Source: Saccharofermentans sp.
GTDB lineage: Bacteria > Bacillota > Clostridia > Saccharofermentanales > Saccharofermentanaceae
DNA: 64,000 bases
Assembly (NCBI GenBank): GCA_024403715.1
Contig: JAKSRJ010000009.1
Span: 1-64,000, forward strand
Reading direction: 5' to 3'
This document shows positions 36,500 to 46,006 of the stretch, one piece after another. Made by a program: the position numbers and the translations under genes. Under the pieces are notes generated by a model that saw only the letters and a program-made list of their open reading frames with translations, was not told the DNA's origin and made no database searches. Numbering within the stretch: position 1 is the first letter of the stretch; each line of letters opens with the position of its first letter.

Positions 36500-37990
36500 T
36501 TATTTCCCAAACACTCTATAAAATGGCTTACTCTCGTATTCGTATACGAAGAATTGTCTGCGGCATAAGTCTGCCTGATTCTCATCAGCAATATCGCCAA
36601 AGGATACAATCTCGTCTTTGGGCTGAATGCTATCCCCATCGCCTCTATAAAGCTGAACTGTAGCACTAATAGACACTGCAAGAAGGATAAAGCAGGTGCA
36701 GGCAGATACTATTAGCATTCCTATAACACCTACCGCCTTAGTATCGTTACCATTTTTCTTCAAAGCAGAAACAGCAGTATCAACCTTTTGTAAAACATAA
36801 GTCGTGATTACAAATATAGGAGCAAGAGATCCTCTCATCAAAAAATCATTTGCCTTAGTTATTTTATAAATAGGCATTACCAAAAGCACAATAAGAGCTA
36901 CCCAAAACATCGGGTTATTTTTTTGATCCTTAAATATTAATAAGCTCCAAAGTCCAAACTCAACCAAGACATAAAGCAGATAGCAGCCTATCATGCTTCC
37001 AACTTGATTAGGGAAAAAGTTCCATATAAATCCCTTAACATCAGTAGCACCACTATTCGCTGTATAGTAAAGTCCAAATACAGCTAGAGTAACTATTGGC
37101 ATAACAATATTGCCAATAGTAAGAATTGACTTGAAGTTACGTCCACTTTTGTCTTCGTAAAGCTTACATATAGCTAGTGGAACCATCCCGACAGTAGCCC
37201 AAGGGGAATAACAGAAGCAAAGCGCACCCCAAAAACCTACGCTTCGGTTATTACGCGAATTTAAAAACAACGACATAATAAGCCAACATGGAATAGTCTG
37301 ATTAAATGTATTCATCGTCTGATAGTAGTTGCCGTGAATATAGAATTCACGATTCCATCCTTCAAACGACGATCCACCATTGATAGCACTTGTAATGATA
37401 TACATAACGATATCAAATCCACCAAATACGAACAGCAAAACAAAAGCTGTTACCATAGGCTTTTTCTGCATAAAGTTAAGGGCAAGAACAGTCAGCACTA
37501 GACCTAATGAGGACCAAAGTATAAGCGCTACTCTTGCTGCCATAAGACCAAACAATTTACCTACAAGGCCTGGAACAAGCCAAAATATAAGATAGTATGC
37601 AAAAGCTACGCTGCCACTTCCTAGCTGCTCTAGAACAAGAGGATTACTCTGAGTGCTTAGATCATAGATAATCGGCCACTTATAGTTAACTACATCATTT
37701 AAAATCGCGTACCTGACGTTATGGTCTGCTGTAGTCCAAGTAAACTCACCAATACCTGCGATATAACACCACGCGAGACAAAAAAGGGCGATGCCAATGA
37801 TGTACTTTTTACTAATTGTAATAGTTCGCTTGTCATCAATAGTTCTAATAACAAAAAACGCGCTAACAAAAGTCAGCGCGGATAAAATAATAGCCCAATA
37901 AAGCTTAGTAAATCCCAAGAAGAAAATTACTACAGGAAGTAACAGATATATGCTAGCAGCAATAAGTAAGCTCCTGTACTTCAAAACCAT
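36500..37990 (-). CDS. Multi-TM membrane protein, possible GT-C fold (496 aa)
   Basis: I do not recognise the family. About 11-12 TM helices are seen. The first outer loop holds TTADHNVRYAILNDVVNYKWP, an Asp-His in the place where GT-C glycosyltransferases keep their catalytic acid, so a lipid-linked sugar transferase is possible. The neighbours (CsbB and YfhO types) fit this. Its start codon follows directly after the T run of the gltBD terminator, and its only ribosome-like sequence is in that terminator stem. Its stop abuts that of the convergent csbB-like gene. Confidence 0.65.
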   Translation of the reverse strand: MVLKYRSLLIAASIYLLLPVVIFFLGFTKLYWAIILSALTFVSAFFVIRTIDDKRTITISKKYIIGIALFCLAWCYIAGIGEFTWTTADHNVRYAILNDVVNYKWPIIYDLSTQSNPLVLEQLGSGSVAFAYYLIFWLVPGLVGKLFGLMAARVALILWSSLGLVLTVLALNFMQKKPMVTAFVLLFVFGGFDIVMYIITSAINGGSSFEGWNREFYIHGNYYQTMNTFNQTIPCWLIMSLFLNSRNNRSVGFWGALCFCYSPWATVGMVPLAICKLYEDKSGRNFKSILTIGNIVMPIVTLAVFGLYYTANSGATDVKGFIWNFFPNQVGSMIGCYLLYVLVEFGLWSLLIFKDQKNNPMFWVALIVLLVMPIYKITKANDFLMRGSLAPIFVITTYVLQKVDTAVSALKKNGNDTKAVGVIGMLIVSACTCFILLAVSISATVQLYRGDGDSIQPKDEIVSFGDIADENQADLCRRQFFVYEYESKPFYRVFGK

Positions 37991-38023
37991 AAAAAATCCC
38001 CTTGTAATAACCTTTACAAGGGG
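37991..38023 (-). terminator. Terminator after gltBD, also overlapping the ribosome site of the next gene
   Basis: Minus strand: a perfect 10-bp stem CCCCTTGTAA/TTACAAGGGG with a 6-base loop, then A-TTTTTT, then directly the ATG of the membrane protein. AAGGGG of the 3' arm is the only Shine-Dalgarno-like sequence for that gene. Confidence 0.85.
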
Positions 38024-38032
38024 AATTATAAC

Positions 38033-39529
38033 TTATTTTCTAAGGTTAGAGTATCCCATGAGGTACTCGTCTACGTCATAAGCGCAGTCACGACCCTCAC
38101 GAAGTCCCCATACTACCAAGGACTGGCCACGAACCATATCACCAGCAGCAAATACGCCCTTAACAGAAGTATCGTGGTGATTAGGTGTAACCAAGACATT
38201 AGTTCTAGGTGTTGTCTCTAAACCGAATGCATCAGAGATGTACTTAGATGGACCTAAGAAACCTGCAGCAATCAATACCAAGTCAGCTGGGATAATCTCC
38301 TCGGAGCCTTCTACAGGGACCATATTCATACGACCTGTATTAGGATCCTTTACAAACTGAAGCTTAGTTGTCTCGACAGCCTTAACGTTACCGTTATCGT
38401 CCTTAATAAACTTCTTAACAGTTGTGCAGTACACACGAGGATCCTTACCAAATACAGCAATTGCTTCCTCTTGACCGTAATCAGTCTTAAGTACCTTTGG
38501 CCACTCTGGCCATGGGTTATTCTCAGCTCTTGTTACAGGTGGAGCAGGCATCATCTCAAGCTGAACTACAGACTTACAGCCGTGACGCATAGATGTACCT
38601 ACGCAGTCATTACCTGTATCACCGCCTCCGATAACTACAACATTCTTATACTTAGCACTGATGTAGTCAGCCTCAGTCATGTTAGAGTTAAGAAGTGCCT
38701 TTGTAGTGGACTTTAAAAAGTCTACAGCAAAGTAGATACCTTTAGCATCTCTACCTTCAGCATTAATATCACGTGCATTACCTGTACCACAGCAAAGAAC
38801 AACGGCATCGTAGTGCTCCTGTAAGTACCTAGGAGAGATATCACACTCAGCACCTACATCAACACCACAGATAAACTCGATACCCTCAGCCTTCATAAGA
38901 TCAATTCTTCTAAGAACTGTCTTCTTCTCAAGCTTCATGTTAGGGATACCATACATGAGCAAGCCACCTGGACGGTCTTCCTTCTCATATACAGTTACAC
39001 TATGACCACGCTTGTTAAGCCAGTAAGCTGTAGACAAACCAGAAGGACCTGAACCTACTACGGCTACTCGCTTACCAGTTCTCTTCTTAGGTGGCTTTGG
39101 ATCAAGAAGACCATTCTCAAAAGCCTTCTCAATAATAGCGTACTCGTTCTCCTTACATGTAACAGCGTCGCCATCAAGACCATTAGTACATGCCTTCTCA
39201 CAAAGAGCAGGACATACTCTTGATGTAAACTCTGGGAAAGGGTTTGTTAAGGACAAGAGCTTATATGCTTCATCCCAGTATCCCTTATATACCATGTCGT
39301 TCCAGTCTGGGCAGAGGTTGTTCAGTGGACATCCTGCTACCATGCCAAGAATTGGCTTACCATACTGGCAGAAAGGCACACCACAGTTCATGCAGCGTCC
39401 GCCCTGCTTCTGTCTCTCCTCATCGCTTAAAGGAGTATGGAACTCTCTATATGTCTTGATTCTCTCGAGCGGTTCCTCACCCGGATTATCCTGTCTACTA
39501 TAATCTAAAAATCCTGTTGCTTTACCCAT
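38033..39529 (-). CDS. gltD: Glutamate synthase small subunit
   Basis: It passes electrons from NAD(P)H to the large subunit. The N-terminus has the cysteine-rich 4Fe-4S region (CMNCGVPFC, CPLNNLCP, CPALCEKAC). Two dinucleotide-binding loops follow: GSGPSGLSTAYWLNKRGHSV for FAD and GGGDTGNDC for NADPH. At 498 aa the length is normal. It follows gltB by 14 bases with GGGAGG before its ATG. Confidence 0.96.
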   Translation of the reverse strand: MGKATGFLDYSRQDNPGEEPLERIKTYREFHTPLSDEERQKQGGRCMNCGVPFCQYGKPILGMVAGCPLNNLCPDWNDMVYKGYWDEAYKLLSLTNPFPEFTSRVCPALCEKACTNGLDGDAVTCKENEYAIIEKAFENGLLDPKPPKKRTGKRVAVVGSGPSGLSTAYWLNKRGHSVTVYEKEDRPGGLLMYGIPNMKLEKKTVLRRIDLMKAEGIEFICGVDVGAECDISPRYLQEHYDAVVLCCGTGNARDINAEGRDAKGIYFAVDFLKSTTKALLNSNMTEADYISAKYKNVVVIGGGDTGNDCVGTSMRHGCKSVVQLEMMPAPPVTRAENNPWPEWPKVLKTDYGQEEAIAVFGKDPRVYCTTVKKFIKDDNGNVKAVETTKLQFVKDPNTGRMNMVPVEGSEEIIPADLVLIAAGFLGPSKYISDAFGLETTPRTNVLVTPNHHDTSVKGVFAAGDMVRGQSLVVWGLREGRDCAYDVDEYLMGYSNLRK

Positions 39530-39543
39530 TTTTCTTACCTCCC

Positions 39544-42500
39544 TTAGTTCTTAGCTGCGAACTTGTCGTTAAAAGCAGAAATCTTAGCTTCGTCCTCAGA
39601 CATGCCTTCTGCCTTGTACTTGGCAATTGCCATCATGATTTTAGAGTAATCATGAGGAATTACCTTCTTAAAGTGTGGGAGATAATCATCAAAGTTATCA
39701 AGGATCTTAGAAGCAAGAGGAGAGTTAGTCCACTTGATATGCTCTTCAATCAAAGTCTTAAGCTCAGTAACATCAGCCTCGTCTTCAACGTGACCAAAGC
39801 CTACCAAAGACTTATTAAGCTTAGTATAGAGGTCATTCTCCATATCAAGAACGTAAGCTATACCGCCGCTCATACCAGCAGCGAAGTTCTTACCTACCTG
39901 ACCTAGAACTACTGCAACACCACCAGTCATGTACTCACAACCGTGGTCACCAGTACCCTCAACAACAACCTTACAGCCAGAGTTTCTTACGCAGAATCTC
40001 TCACCTGCAACACCGTTGATGAAAGCCTTACCTGATGTAGCACCAAAGAGTGCAACGTTACCGATAAGGATGTTCTCTTCTGGAACAAGCTTACTCTCCT
40101 TAGGTGGGAATACTGCGATAGTACCACCGGATAAGCCCTTACCGAAGTAGTCGTTAGAATCACCTTCGAGTGTAAGTGTTAAGCCCTTAGGGATGAAAGC
40201 ACCAAAGCTCTGTCCGCCTGCACCCTTACAGTTAACGATATAAGTATCTTCTGGAAGTGTGTTGTAGTACTTACGAGAAATCTCAGCACCGAACAATGTT
40301 CCGAGTGTTCTGTTGAGGTTATTAACTTCAACAGAAATCTCACAAGGCTCGCCCTTCTCGAAAGCTTCCTTCATTGAAGGAATGATAATTGTCTCATCGA
40401 TAGTCTCTTCAAGCTTGAAGTCGTAGATATCAGCCTTATTGAAGTGACGCTTGCTCTCTGGAACTGTTACGAATGGGTTAGAGAGAATTGTGCTCATATC
40501 AACCTTAGCTTCGTTATAAGCGTTGTACTTCTTCTCGAAGAGCAAATCGCTTCTACCTACGAGCTCGTCTACTGTTCTGATACCAAGCTGAGCCATATAC
40601 TCACGCATTTCCTCAGCAATAAAGTGCATGAAGTTAATTACATACTCAGGCTTACCCTTAAATCTCTTACGAAGCTCAGGGTTCTGAGTAGCAACACCTA
40701 CTGGACATGTATCGAGGTTACATACTCTCATCATTACGCAGCCCATTGTTACGAGTGGAGCTGTAGCAAAACCAAATTCCTCGGCACCGAGCATAGCTGC
40801 GATGACTACATCACGACCAGTCAAGAGCTTACCGTCAGCCTCGATAGCAACCTTAGATCTAAGACCATTCTGAATCAAAGTCTGATGTGTCTCAGCGATA
40901 CCAAGCTCCCATGGGAGACCTGCGTGGTGAATTGAACTCATTGGAGCAGCACCAGTACCACCGTCGTAACCAGATACGAGTACTACTGCAGCACCAGCCT
41001 TGGCAACACCTGCAGCGATTGTACCTACACCAGCCTCGGATACGAGCTTAACGGAGATACGAGCGTTCTTATTAGCATTCTTTAAGTCGTAGATGAGCTG
41101 AGCTAAGTCCTCGATAGAGTAAATATCGTGATGAGGAGGTGGGGAAATCAAAGCTACACCTGGTGTGGAGTGACGTGTCTTAGCAATCCAAGGATAAACC
41201 TTCTGTGCTGGGAGATGTCCACCCTCACCTGGCTTAGCGCCCTGAGCCATCTTAATCTGAAGCTCATCAGCAGAAATCAAATATTTCGAAGTAACGCCAA
41301 ATCTACCAGAAGCTACCTGCTTAATAGCAGAGCATCTATTCTCTTCCGTGCCCTTAGTCTCGATACGGTCTAAGTCTTCACCACCCTCACCGGAGTTGGA
41401 CTTACCACCGATTTTGTTCATGGCAATAGCCATACACTCGTGAGCTTCCTTAGAGATGGAACCATAACTCATGGCACCAGTCTTAAATCTCTTTACGATA
41501 GACTCTGCACTCTCAACCTCAGAAAGTGGAATACCACCTGCCTTTGGATACTTAAAGTCGAGTGTAGATCTTAGTGTGATATGTCTGTCATCAGAATTAA
41601 TGATAGATGAGAACTGCTTGAAGAGCTTATAGTCATTACGCCATGTAGCAATCTGCAAGAGGTGGATTGTCTCTGGTGTATAGAGGTGCTCCTCCTTGTT
41701 AGATCTGGACTTATGCCAGCCTTCAACACCAAGGCCCTCATCAATATCATATCCGTTAGGATCAAAAGCACCTTCGTGAAGCGCTCTTACTCTATCCTCA
41801 ACATCAGCTAATGTAATACCACCTACGCGGCTATCTGTATCTGTGAAGAACTCATCCATAAGCTCCTTGCCGATACCCAAAGCCTCGAAGATTTTACTTC
41901 CCTGATAAGACTGCAATGTGGAAATACCCATCTTAGAAGCAATCTTAACGATACCTGAAACAAGTGCATCGATATAAGCGTTACAAGCCTGTGTATAGTC
42001 TTTGTCTACGATATCCTTCTCGATAAGATCCTGAATTGTATCAAGAGCCAAGTATGGGTTAACAGCACTTGCACCAAAGCCAAGAAGTGTAGCGAAATGA
42101 TGTACTTCACAAGGCTCAGCTGTCTCGATAATGATAGAGATAGCTGTATTCATACGAGTTCTAATGAGGTAGGACTCGAGAGCTGCTACAGCAAGCAAGG
42201 ATGGGATAGCTAGGTGATCCTTATCTACGCCTCTATCTGTAAGAACGAGGATTGTAGCACCCTCATCATGAGCCTTATCAGCCTGAGCATAGAGGTTATC
42301 GATAGCCTGACGAAGAGTCTGCTCCTTAGTAAAGAGCATGGAGATGTCAGCTGTCTTTAATCCCTCATACTTAGAGCTTCTAATCTTCATAAGGTCGAGG
42401 TTAGTAAGGATAGGATTATTAATCTTAAGTACGCGGCAATTCTCTTCTACATCCTCTAAGATGTTACCTGCGATACCGAGGTATACAGAAGTATCTGTGA

Positions 42501-44115
42501 TGATGGACTCTCTTATAGAGTCGATAGGTGGGTTTGTAACCTGAGCGAACTTCTGCTTGAAGAAGTCAAAGAGAGGTGGCTTACGTGTAGAGAGTGGAGG
42601 TACTGGAATATCAATACCCATAGCTGCTGTTGGCTCGCTACCGTTAAGACACATAGGGATAATCTCGTTATTGAGGTTACCATATGTATAGCCAAATACC
42701 TTCTGCTGATCGAGGAGATCCTTACCAGAATAGAAAGGAGGCTTATGGTTAGGAATCTTAATCTCAGAGAGATTAATAAGATTGTGGTCAAGCCACTCAC
42801 CATATGGATTACGTCTAGCATATTCTGTCTTGATTGTCTCATCATCGATGAGCTCGCCCTTAACAGTATCTACGAGAAGCATCTTACCAGGTCTTAATCT
42901 ATCCTTCTTTACGATAGTCTCTACTGGAATATCATCAGGTGTACCAACCTCAGAAGAGAGGATTAAGTAACCGTCATCTGTAATCATATATCTTGATGGT
43001 CTAAGTCCGTTACGGTCGAGGATAGCACCAATCTGATCACCATCTGTGAAGATGATAGAAGCAGGACCATCCCATGGCTCCATCATTGTAGCGTAATACT
43101 GATAGAAAGCCTTCTTCTCACGGCTCATTGTAGGAATGTGCTGCCATGGCTCTGGGATAGTAGCCATGATTGCAAGAGGAAGTGGCATACCAGACATAAC
43201 CATGAACTCGAGTGTGTTATCCAAGCGCGCTGAGTCGGAGCCTGTTACATCAAGCATAGGGTAGATATCGTCCAATCTTCCCTCTAATGCCTTGGCATGC
43301 ATGATGGACTCACGAGAGAGCATCTTGTTCATGTTACCGGTAATCGTATTAATCTCACCATTATGTACGATAAGTCTATAAGGGTGAGATCTCTGCCAGC
43401 TCGGATTAGTGTTAGTTGAAAATCTGGAGTGAACGATACCTATAGCCGACACATAATCCGGGCCAGCGAGATCTTTGTAAAATGTGCGAAGCTGACTTAC
43501 AAGGAACATACCCTTATATACGATTGTTCTACTAGACATAGAGCATACGTATGTATCCTTATTACGCTTCTCGAAAACCATTCGTGCGATATAAAGCTTA
43601 CGGTCAAAATCGAGGCCCTTAGCTGTGCCCTCTGGCATACCCATGAAAGCCTGCATAATATTTGGCATGGAATTCTTAGCTCTGCTACCCAAAACCTCTG
43701 GGTCTACTGGAACCTCACGCCATCCAAGGAAAGGAATACCCTCATCCTTCAAAACGCCCTCGAAATCCTTCTTAGCGTTCTCAAATTCTGTCTCACCCTG
43801 TGGGAAATAAAGCATCGCGATACCGTAGGATCTTTCCTCACCGATATTGATGCCAATTGAAGAACAAGCCTTGGAGAAGAACTCGTGTGAAATCTGCAAG
43901 AGGATACCAACACCGTCACCAGTCTTACCCTCAGCATCTTTACCTGCTCTGTGCTCCAATGTCTCTACGATGGAAAGAGCATTTTCTACAACTCTTCTGG
44001 TCTTAACACCGTCCATCTTAATGACAGCGCCGATACCACAGTTCTCATGCTCATTCTTTGGACTATATAATCCCTGCTCTGGGAATGCGTCCATGTTTCT
44101 GTAATTGTTGATCAT
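39544..44115 (-). CDS. gltB: Glutamate synthase large subunit
   Basis: It makes two glutamates from glutamine and 2-oxoglutarate. The N-terminal glutaminase begins at Cys26 of ENCGIG after a short propeptide. The FMN domain has GGKSNSGEGGED, and the 3Fe-4S cluster binds at C-x5-C-x4-C (CVMMRVCNLDTC). The C-terminal beta-helix has the GxxGxxxG repeats. 1523 aa, normal. It is preceded by a leader containing an intrinsic terminator, so expression is probably set by antitermination. GGAGG is 6 bases before the ATG. Confidence 0.97.
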   Translation of the reverse strand: MINNYRNMDAFPEQGLYSPKNEHENCGIGAVIKMDGVKTRRVVENALSIVETLEHRAGKDAEGKTGDGVGILLQISHEFFSKACSSIGINIGEERSYGIAMLYFPQGETEFENAKKDFEGVLKDEGIPFLGWREVPVDPEVLGSRAKNSMPNIMQAFMGMPEGTAKGLDFDRKLYIARMVFEKRNKDTYVCSMSSRTIVYKGMFLVSQLRTFYKDLAGPDYVSAIGIVHSRFSTNTNPSWQRSHPYRLIVHNGEINTITGNMNKMLSRESIMHAKALEGRLDDIYPMLDVTGSDSARLDNTLEFMVMSGMPLPLAIMATIPEPWQHIPTMSREKKAFYQYYATMMEPWDGPASIIFTDGDQIGAILDRNGLRPSRYMITDDGYLILSSEVGTPDDIPVETIVKKDRLRPGKMLLVDTVKGELIDDETIKTEYARRNPYGEWLDHNLINLSEIKIPNHKPPFYSGKDLLDQQKVFGYTYGNLNNEIIPMCLNGSEPTAAMGIDIPVPPLSTRKPPLFDFFKQKFAQVTNPPIDSIRESIITDTSVYLGIAGNILEDVEENCRVLKINNPILTNLDLMKIRSSKYEGLKTADISMLFTKEQTLRQAIDNLYAQADKAHDEGATILVLTDRGVDKDHLAIPSLLAVAALESYLIRTRMNTAISIIIETAEPCEVHHFATLLGFGASAVNPYLALDTIQDLIEKDIVDKDYTQACNAYIDALVSGIVKIASKMGISTLQSYQGSKIFEALGIGKELMDEFFTDTDSRVGGITLADVEDRVRALHEGAFDPNGYDIDEGLGVEGWHKSRSNKEEHLYTPETIHLLQIATWRNDYKLFKQFSSIINSDDRHITLRSTLDFKYPKAGGIPLSEVESAESIVKRFKTGAMSYGSISKEAHECMAIAMNKIGGKSNSGEGGEDLDRIETKGTEENRCSAIKQVASGRFGVTSKYLISADELQIKMAQGAKPGEGGHLPAQKVYPWIAKTRHSTPGVALISPPPHHDIYSIEDLAQLIYDLKNANKNARISVKLVSEAGVGTIAAGVAKAGAAVVLVSGYDGGTGAAPMSSIHHAGLPWELGIAETHQTLIQNGLRSKVAIEADGKLLTGRDVVIAAMLGAEEFGFATAPLVTMGCVMMRVCNLDTCPVGVATQNPELRKRFKGKPEYVINFMHFIAEEMREYMAQLGIRTVDELVGRSDLLFEKKYNAYNEAKVDMSTILSNPFVTVPESKRHFNKADIYDFKLEETIDETIIIPSMKEAFEKGEPCEISVEVNNLNRTLGTLFGAEISRKYYNTLPEDTYIVNCKGAGGQSFGAFIPKGLTLTLEGDSNDYFGKGLSGGTIAVFPPKESKLVPEENILIGNVALFGATSGKAFINGVAGERFCVRNSGCKVVVEGTGDHGCEYMTGGVAVVLGQVGKNFAAGMSGGIAYVLDMENDLYTKLNKSLVGFGHVEDEADVTELKTLIEEHIKWTNSPLASKILDNFDDYLPHFKKVIPHDYSKIMMAIAKYKAEGMSEDEAKISAFNDKFAAKN

Positions 44116-44145
44116 AGGTCACTCCTCCATATGATTTGAAGCAAT

Positions 44146-44191
44146 AAAAAAGGCACTTATTCACAAGGGTATTACCCTTCGAATAAGCGCC
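44146..44191 (-). terminator. Intrinsic terminator in the gltB leader (candidate attenuator)
   Basis: Minus strand: an 11-bp outer stem (GGCGCTTATTC with GAATAAGTGCC, one G-U), an inner 6-bp stem AAGGGT/ACCCTT, then TTTTTT. It sits between the gltB promoter and its ribosome site, and only about 30 bases separate it from the ATG. AAGCAAT just before and ATTGCTT just after are also complementary. Confidence 0.8.
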
Positions 44192-44216
44192 ATTGCTTAC
44201 TTAAGTTATCGTACTT

Positions 44217-44245
44217 GTTATATTCTTGTATACTTATTTTGTCAA
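44217..44245 (-). promoter_or_regulatory. Promoter of gltBD
   Basis: Minus strand -35 TTGACA (44240-44245), 17-base spacer, -10 TATAAC (44217-44222). It overlaps the last codons of the TetR gene. Predicted leader about 95 bases. Confidence 0.8.
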
Positions 44246-44788
44246 TACTTTATTCCAGCCAGCCTCATAAAAATCCCACAAAAGCGACATATTTGTTCCC
44301 GCTTTACATCTAGGAGCATCATGTATTACAAGCTCTTTATAAGAAGCAAAAATTCCGCTTATAAGTGCGTGCATATAGTCTTCAGATAGGTTTTGTACGT
44401 GTGGCATAAGGCCTGATACTACTAGGTTTGTTAAGTCGTGAAATAGGTTTTCATATTCTGAAGCTATAGATCCTCCTACCAAAAGCTTCATTATCTTGAA
44501 GTTTCTATACGTATAAAGAGTAAGCTCGATAATTCTAGACTTGCCATAATCCTTATAATCATCACTACTTTTTGGCTCAAAAAGCTCCATTAGGTGCCTT
44601 GCGTGCTCACCTACAATACTTTCGAAGAGCTCGCCCTTGCTTTTATAGTAAGAATAAAATGCGCCAGTAGTAACGCCAGCTTCCTTAGCGATGCTTCTTA
44701 AAGACGCATCCTTAAAGCCTTTCTCTGTGAATTCCTTAAGAGCTGCCTCGTTGATATTCTTAATTGTATTTGGATCGGCGTAATTCAT
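44234..44788 (-). CDS. TetR/AcrR family regulator
   Basis: A DNA-binding helix-turn-helix domain (SLRSIAKEAGVTTGAFYSYYKSKGELF) occupies the first 60 residues. A helical ligand domain fills the rest (184 aa with this start). I choose the ATG at 44788: a TTGACA-17-TATAAC promoter ends 6 bases before it, so a longer frame from 44830 would lie upstream of the transcription start. It is divergent from pheA and just upstream of gltB. Targets are likely itself and pheA; the ligand is unknown. Confidence 0.88.
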   Translation of the reverse strand: MNYADPNTIKNINEAALKEFTEKGFKDASLRSIAKEAGVTTGAFYSYYKSKGELFESIVGEHARHLMELFEPKSSDDYKDYGKSRIIELTLYTYRNFKIMKLLVGGSIASEYENLFHDLTNLVVSGLMPHVQNLSEDYMHALISGIFASYKELVIHDAPRCKAGTNMSLLWDFYEAGWNKVLTK

Positions 44789-44794
44789 AACACT

Positions 44795-44823
44795 GTTATA
44801 TATTGATTTGAAATTAATGTCAA
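44795..44823 (-). promoter_or_regulatory. Promoter of the TetR gene (leaderless)
   Basis: Minus strand -35 TTGACA (44818-44823), 17-base spacer, -10 TATAAC (44795-44800), then 6 bases to the ATG. No ribosome site. Confidence 0.75.
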
Positions 44824-44831
44824 TTAGCATT
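44816..44831. promoter_or_regulatory. Imperfect palindrome, candidate TetR operator
   Basis: AATGTCAATTAGCATT fits AATGnnAATTnnCATT (12 of 16 positions symmetric). It covers the -35 of the tetR promoter and touches the -35 of pheA, a typical site for autorepression and control of the divergent gene. Confidence 0.4.
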
Positions 44832-44859
44832 GGCTTTTAATAAAATAAGATATTATAAT
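44830..44859 (+). promoter_or_regulatory. Promoter of pheA (leaderless)
   Basis: -35 TTGGCT (44830-44835), 18-base spacer, -10 TATAAT (44854-44859). The ATG is at 44867, 7 bases after the -10, and there is no Shine-Dalgarno sequence. Confidence 0.7.
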
Positions 44860-44866
44860 ACTTGCT

Positions 44867-46006
44867 ATGGTTACAGAAGATACACGTAAAAAATTAGAAG
44901 AACTAGATAGACAGATTGAAGAGCTTACTAAGCTTAGACTTAGTTTGGCAACAGAAAGTGACGATTCAAAGACTTTGTCTGAGCAGTTAGTTGCTGAGCG
45001 TAAGTACGAGAGAAAGTTTTTAAACTCTCTTGATTACGGTGACGATGTCACATTAAGAAGCTGCCAGAGAACTGTCTTTAGAACTTTATTTGATTTATCA
45101 AGAACTTATAGTTCTACTAAGACTAAGACAGTATCTTACCTCGCTACTAGAATTAGCGATGCATTAGTGAATACTCCTAAGATTTTCCCAGATAGCGCAT
45201 TAGTTGCTTGTCAGGGCGTCGAGGGTGCTTATTCCCAGATTGCTTGCGATAAGTTATTTCCTAACGCAGATATTATGTATTTTAGAACTTTCGAGGGTGT
45301 ATTCCAGGCTGTAGAGAACGGACTTTGTAAGTATGGCGTACTCCCTATCGAGAACTCTTCTCACGGTTCTGTTAATCAGGTTTACGATCTTATGAAGTCT
45401 CATAAGTTCCATATCGTACGCGCTAAGAAACTTCAGATTTCTCACCGTCTTATGGTTAAGCCTGGTACTAAGTTTGAAGATATTAAGGAGATTATTTCTC
45501 ACGAGCAGGCTATTGGTCAGTGCTCTAAGTTCTTGAAGGATAATCAGAATATTAAGGCAACTATCGTAGCTAATACTGCTATCGCAGCTCAGACAGTAGC
45601 TAACAGCACAAGAAACGATATCGCTGCTATTTCATCTCCTGACTGCGCTAACCTCTATAACCTCGATATCGTTAGAGACGACATCCAGAATTCTGACCAC
45701 AACTACACAAGATTTATCGTTATCTGTAAGGATCTAGAGATTTATCCTGGCGCAGATAAGGCATCCATCATGGTAGCTTTGGGTCATACTCCTGGTGCGC
45801 TTTCTAATTTACTTTCGAGATTTTCTGCTACAGGCTTGAACTTAACAAAAATCGAGTCCCGCCCTATAGTTGGACGAGACTTCGAGTTCATGTTCTATCT
45901 TGATATTGATGCTTCTGTTTACTCTGAGAGCTTCATCGATTTGATGTGCCAGCTCGACAGCGATTCACCTGCATTTACTTTCCTTGGTAGCTACAAAGAG
46001 AATTAA
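44867..46006 (+). CDS. pheA: Prephenate dehydratase with N-terminal chorismate-mutase-like segment
   Basis: It makes phenylpyruvate for phenylalanine. Residues 1-100 resemble a chorismate mutase helix (LEELDRQIEEL...R) but the rest of that site is poorly kept. Residues about 110-285 form the dehydratase with the catalytic NYTRF motif. A C-terminal ACT domain has GALSNLL and ESRP, the phenylalanine feedback site. 379 aa, the length of a P-protein. Whether the mutase part works is uncertain. Divergent from tetR; its last 4 bases overlap the GH32 gene. Confidence 0.9.
   Translation: MVTEDTRKKLEELDRQIEELTKLRLSLATESDDSKTLSEQLVAERKYERKFLNSLDYGDDVTLRSCQRTVFRTLFDLSRTYSSTKTKTVSYLATRISDALVNTPKIFPDSALVACQGVEGAYSQIACDKLFPNADIMYFRTFEGVFQAVENGLCKYGVLPIENSSHGSVNQVYDLMKSHKFHIVRAKKLQISHRLMVKPGTKFEDIKEIISHEQAIGQCSKFLKDNQNIKATIVANTAIAAQTVANSTRNDIAAISSPDCANLYNLDIVRDDIQNSDHNYTRFIVICKDLEIYPGADKASIMVALGHTPGALSNLLSRFSATGLNLTKIESRPIVGRDFEFMFYLDIDASVYSESFIDLMCQLDSDSPAFTFLGSYKEN

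Noticed and set aside
37991..38023. ANTAR-type hexaloop hairpin in the gltBD terminator
   Set aside because: The loop is six bases and begins with A, but the fourth base is not G and no second hairpin precedes it.
42513..43937. Several open frames on both strands within gltB
   Set aside because: They are shadows of gltB with no ribosome sites or recognisable domains.
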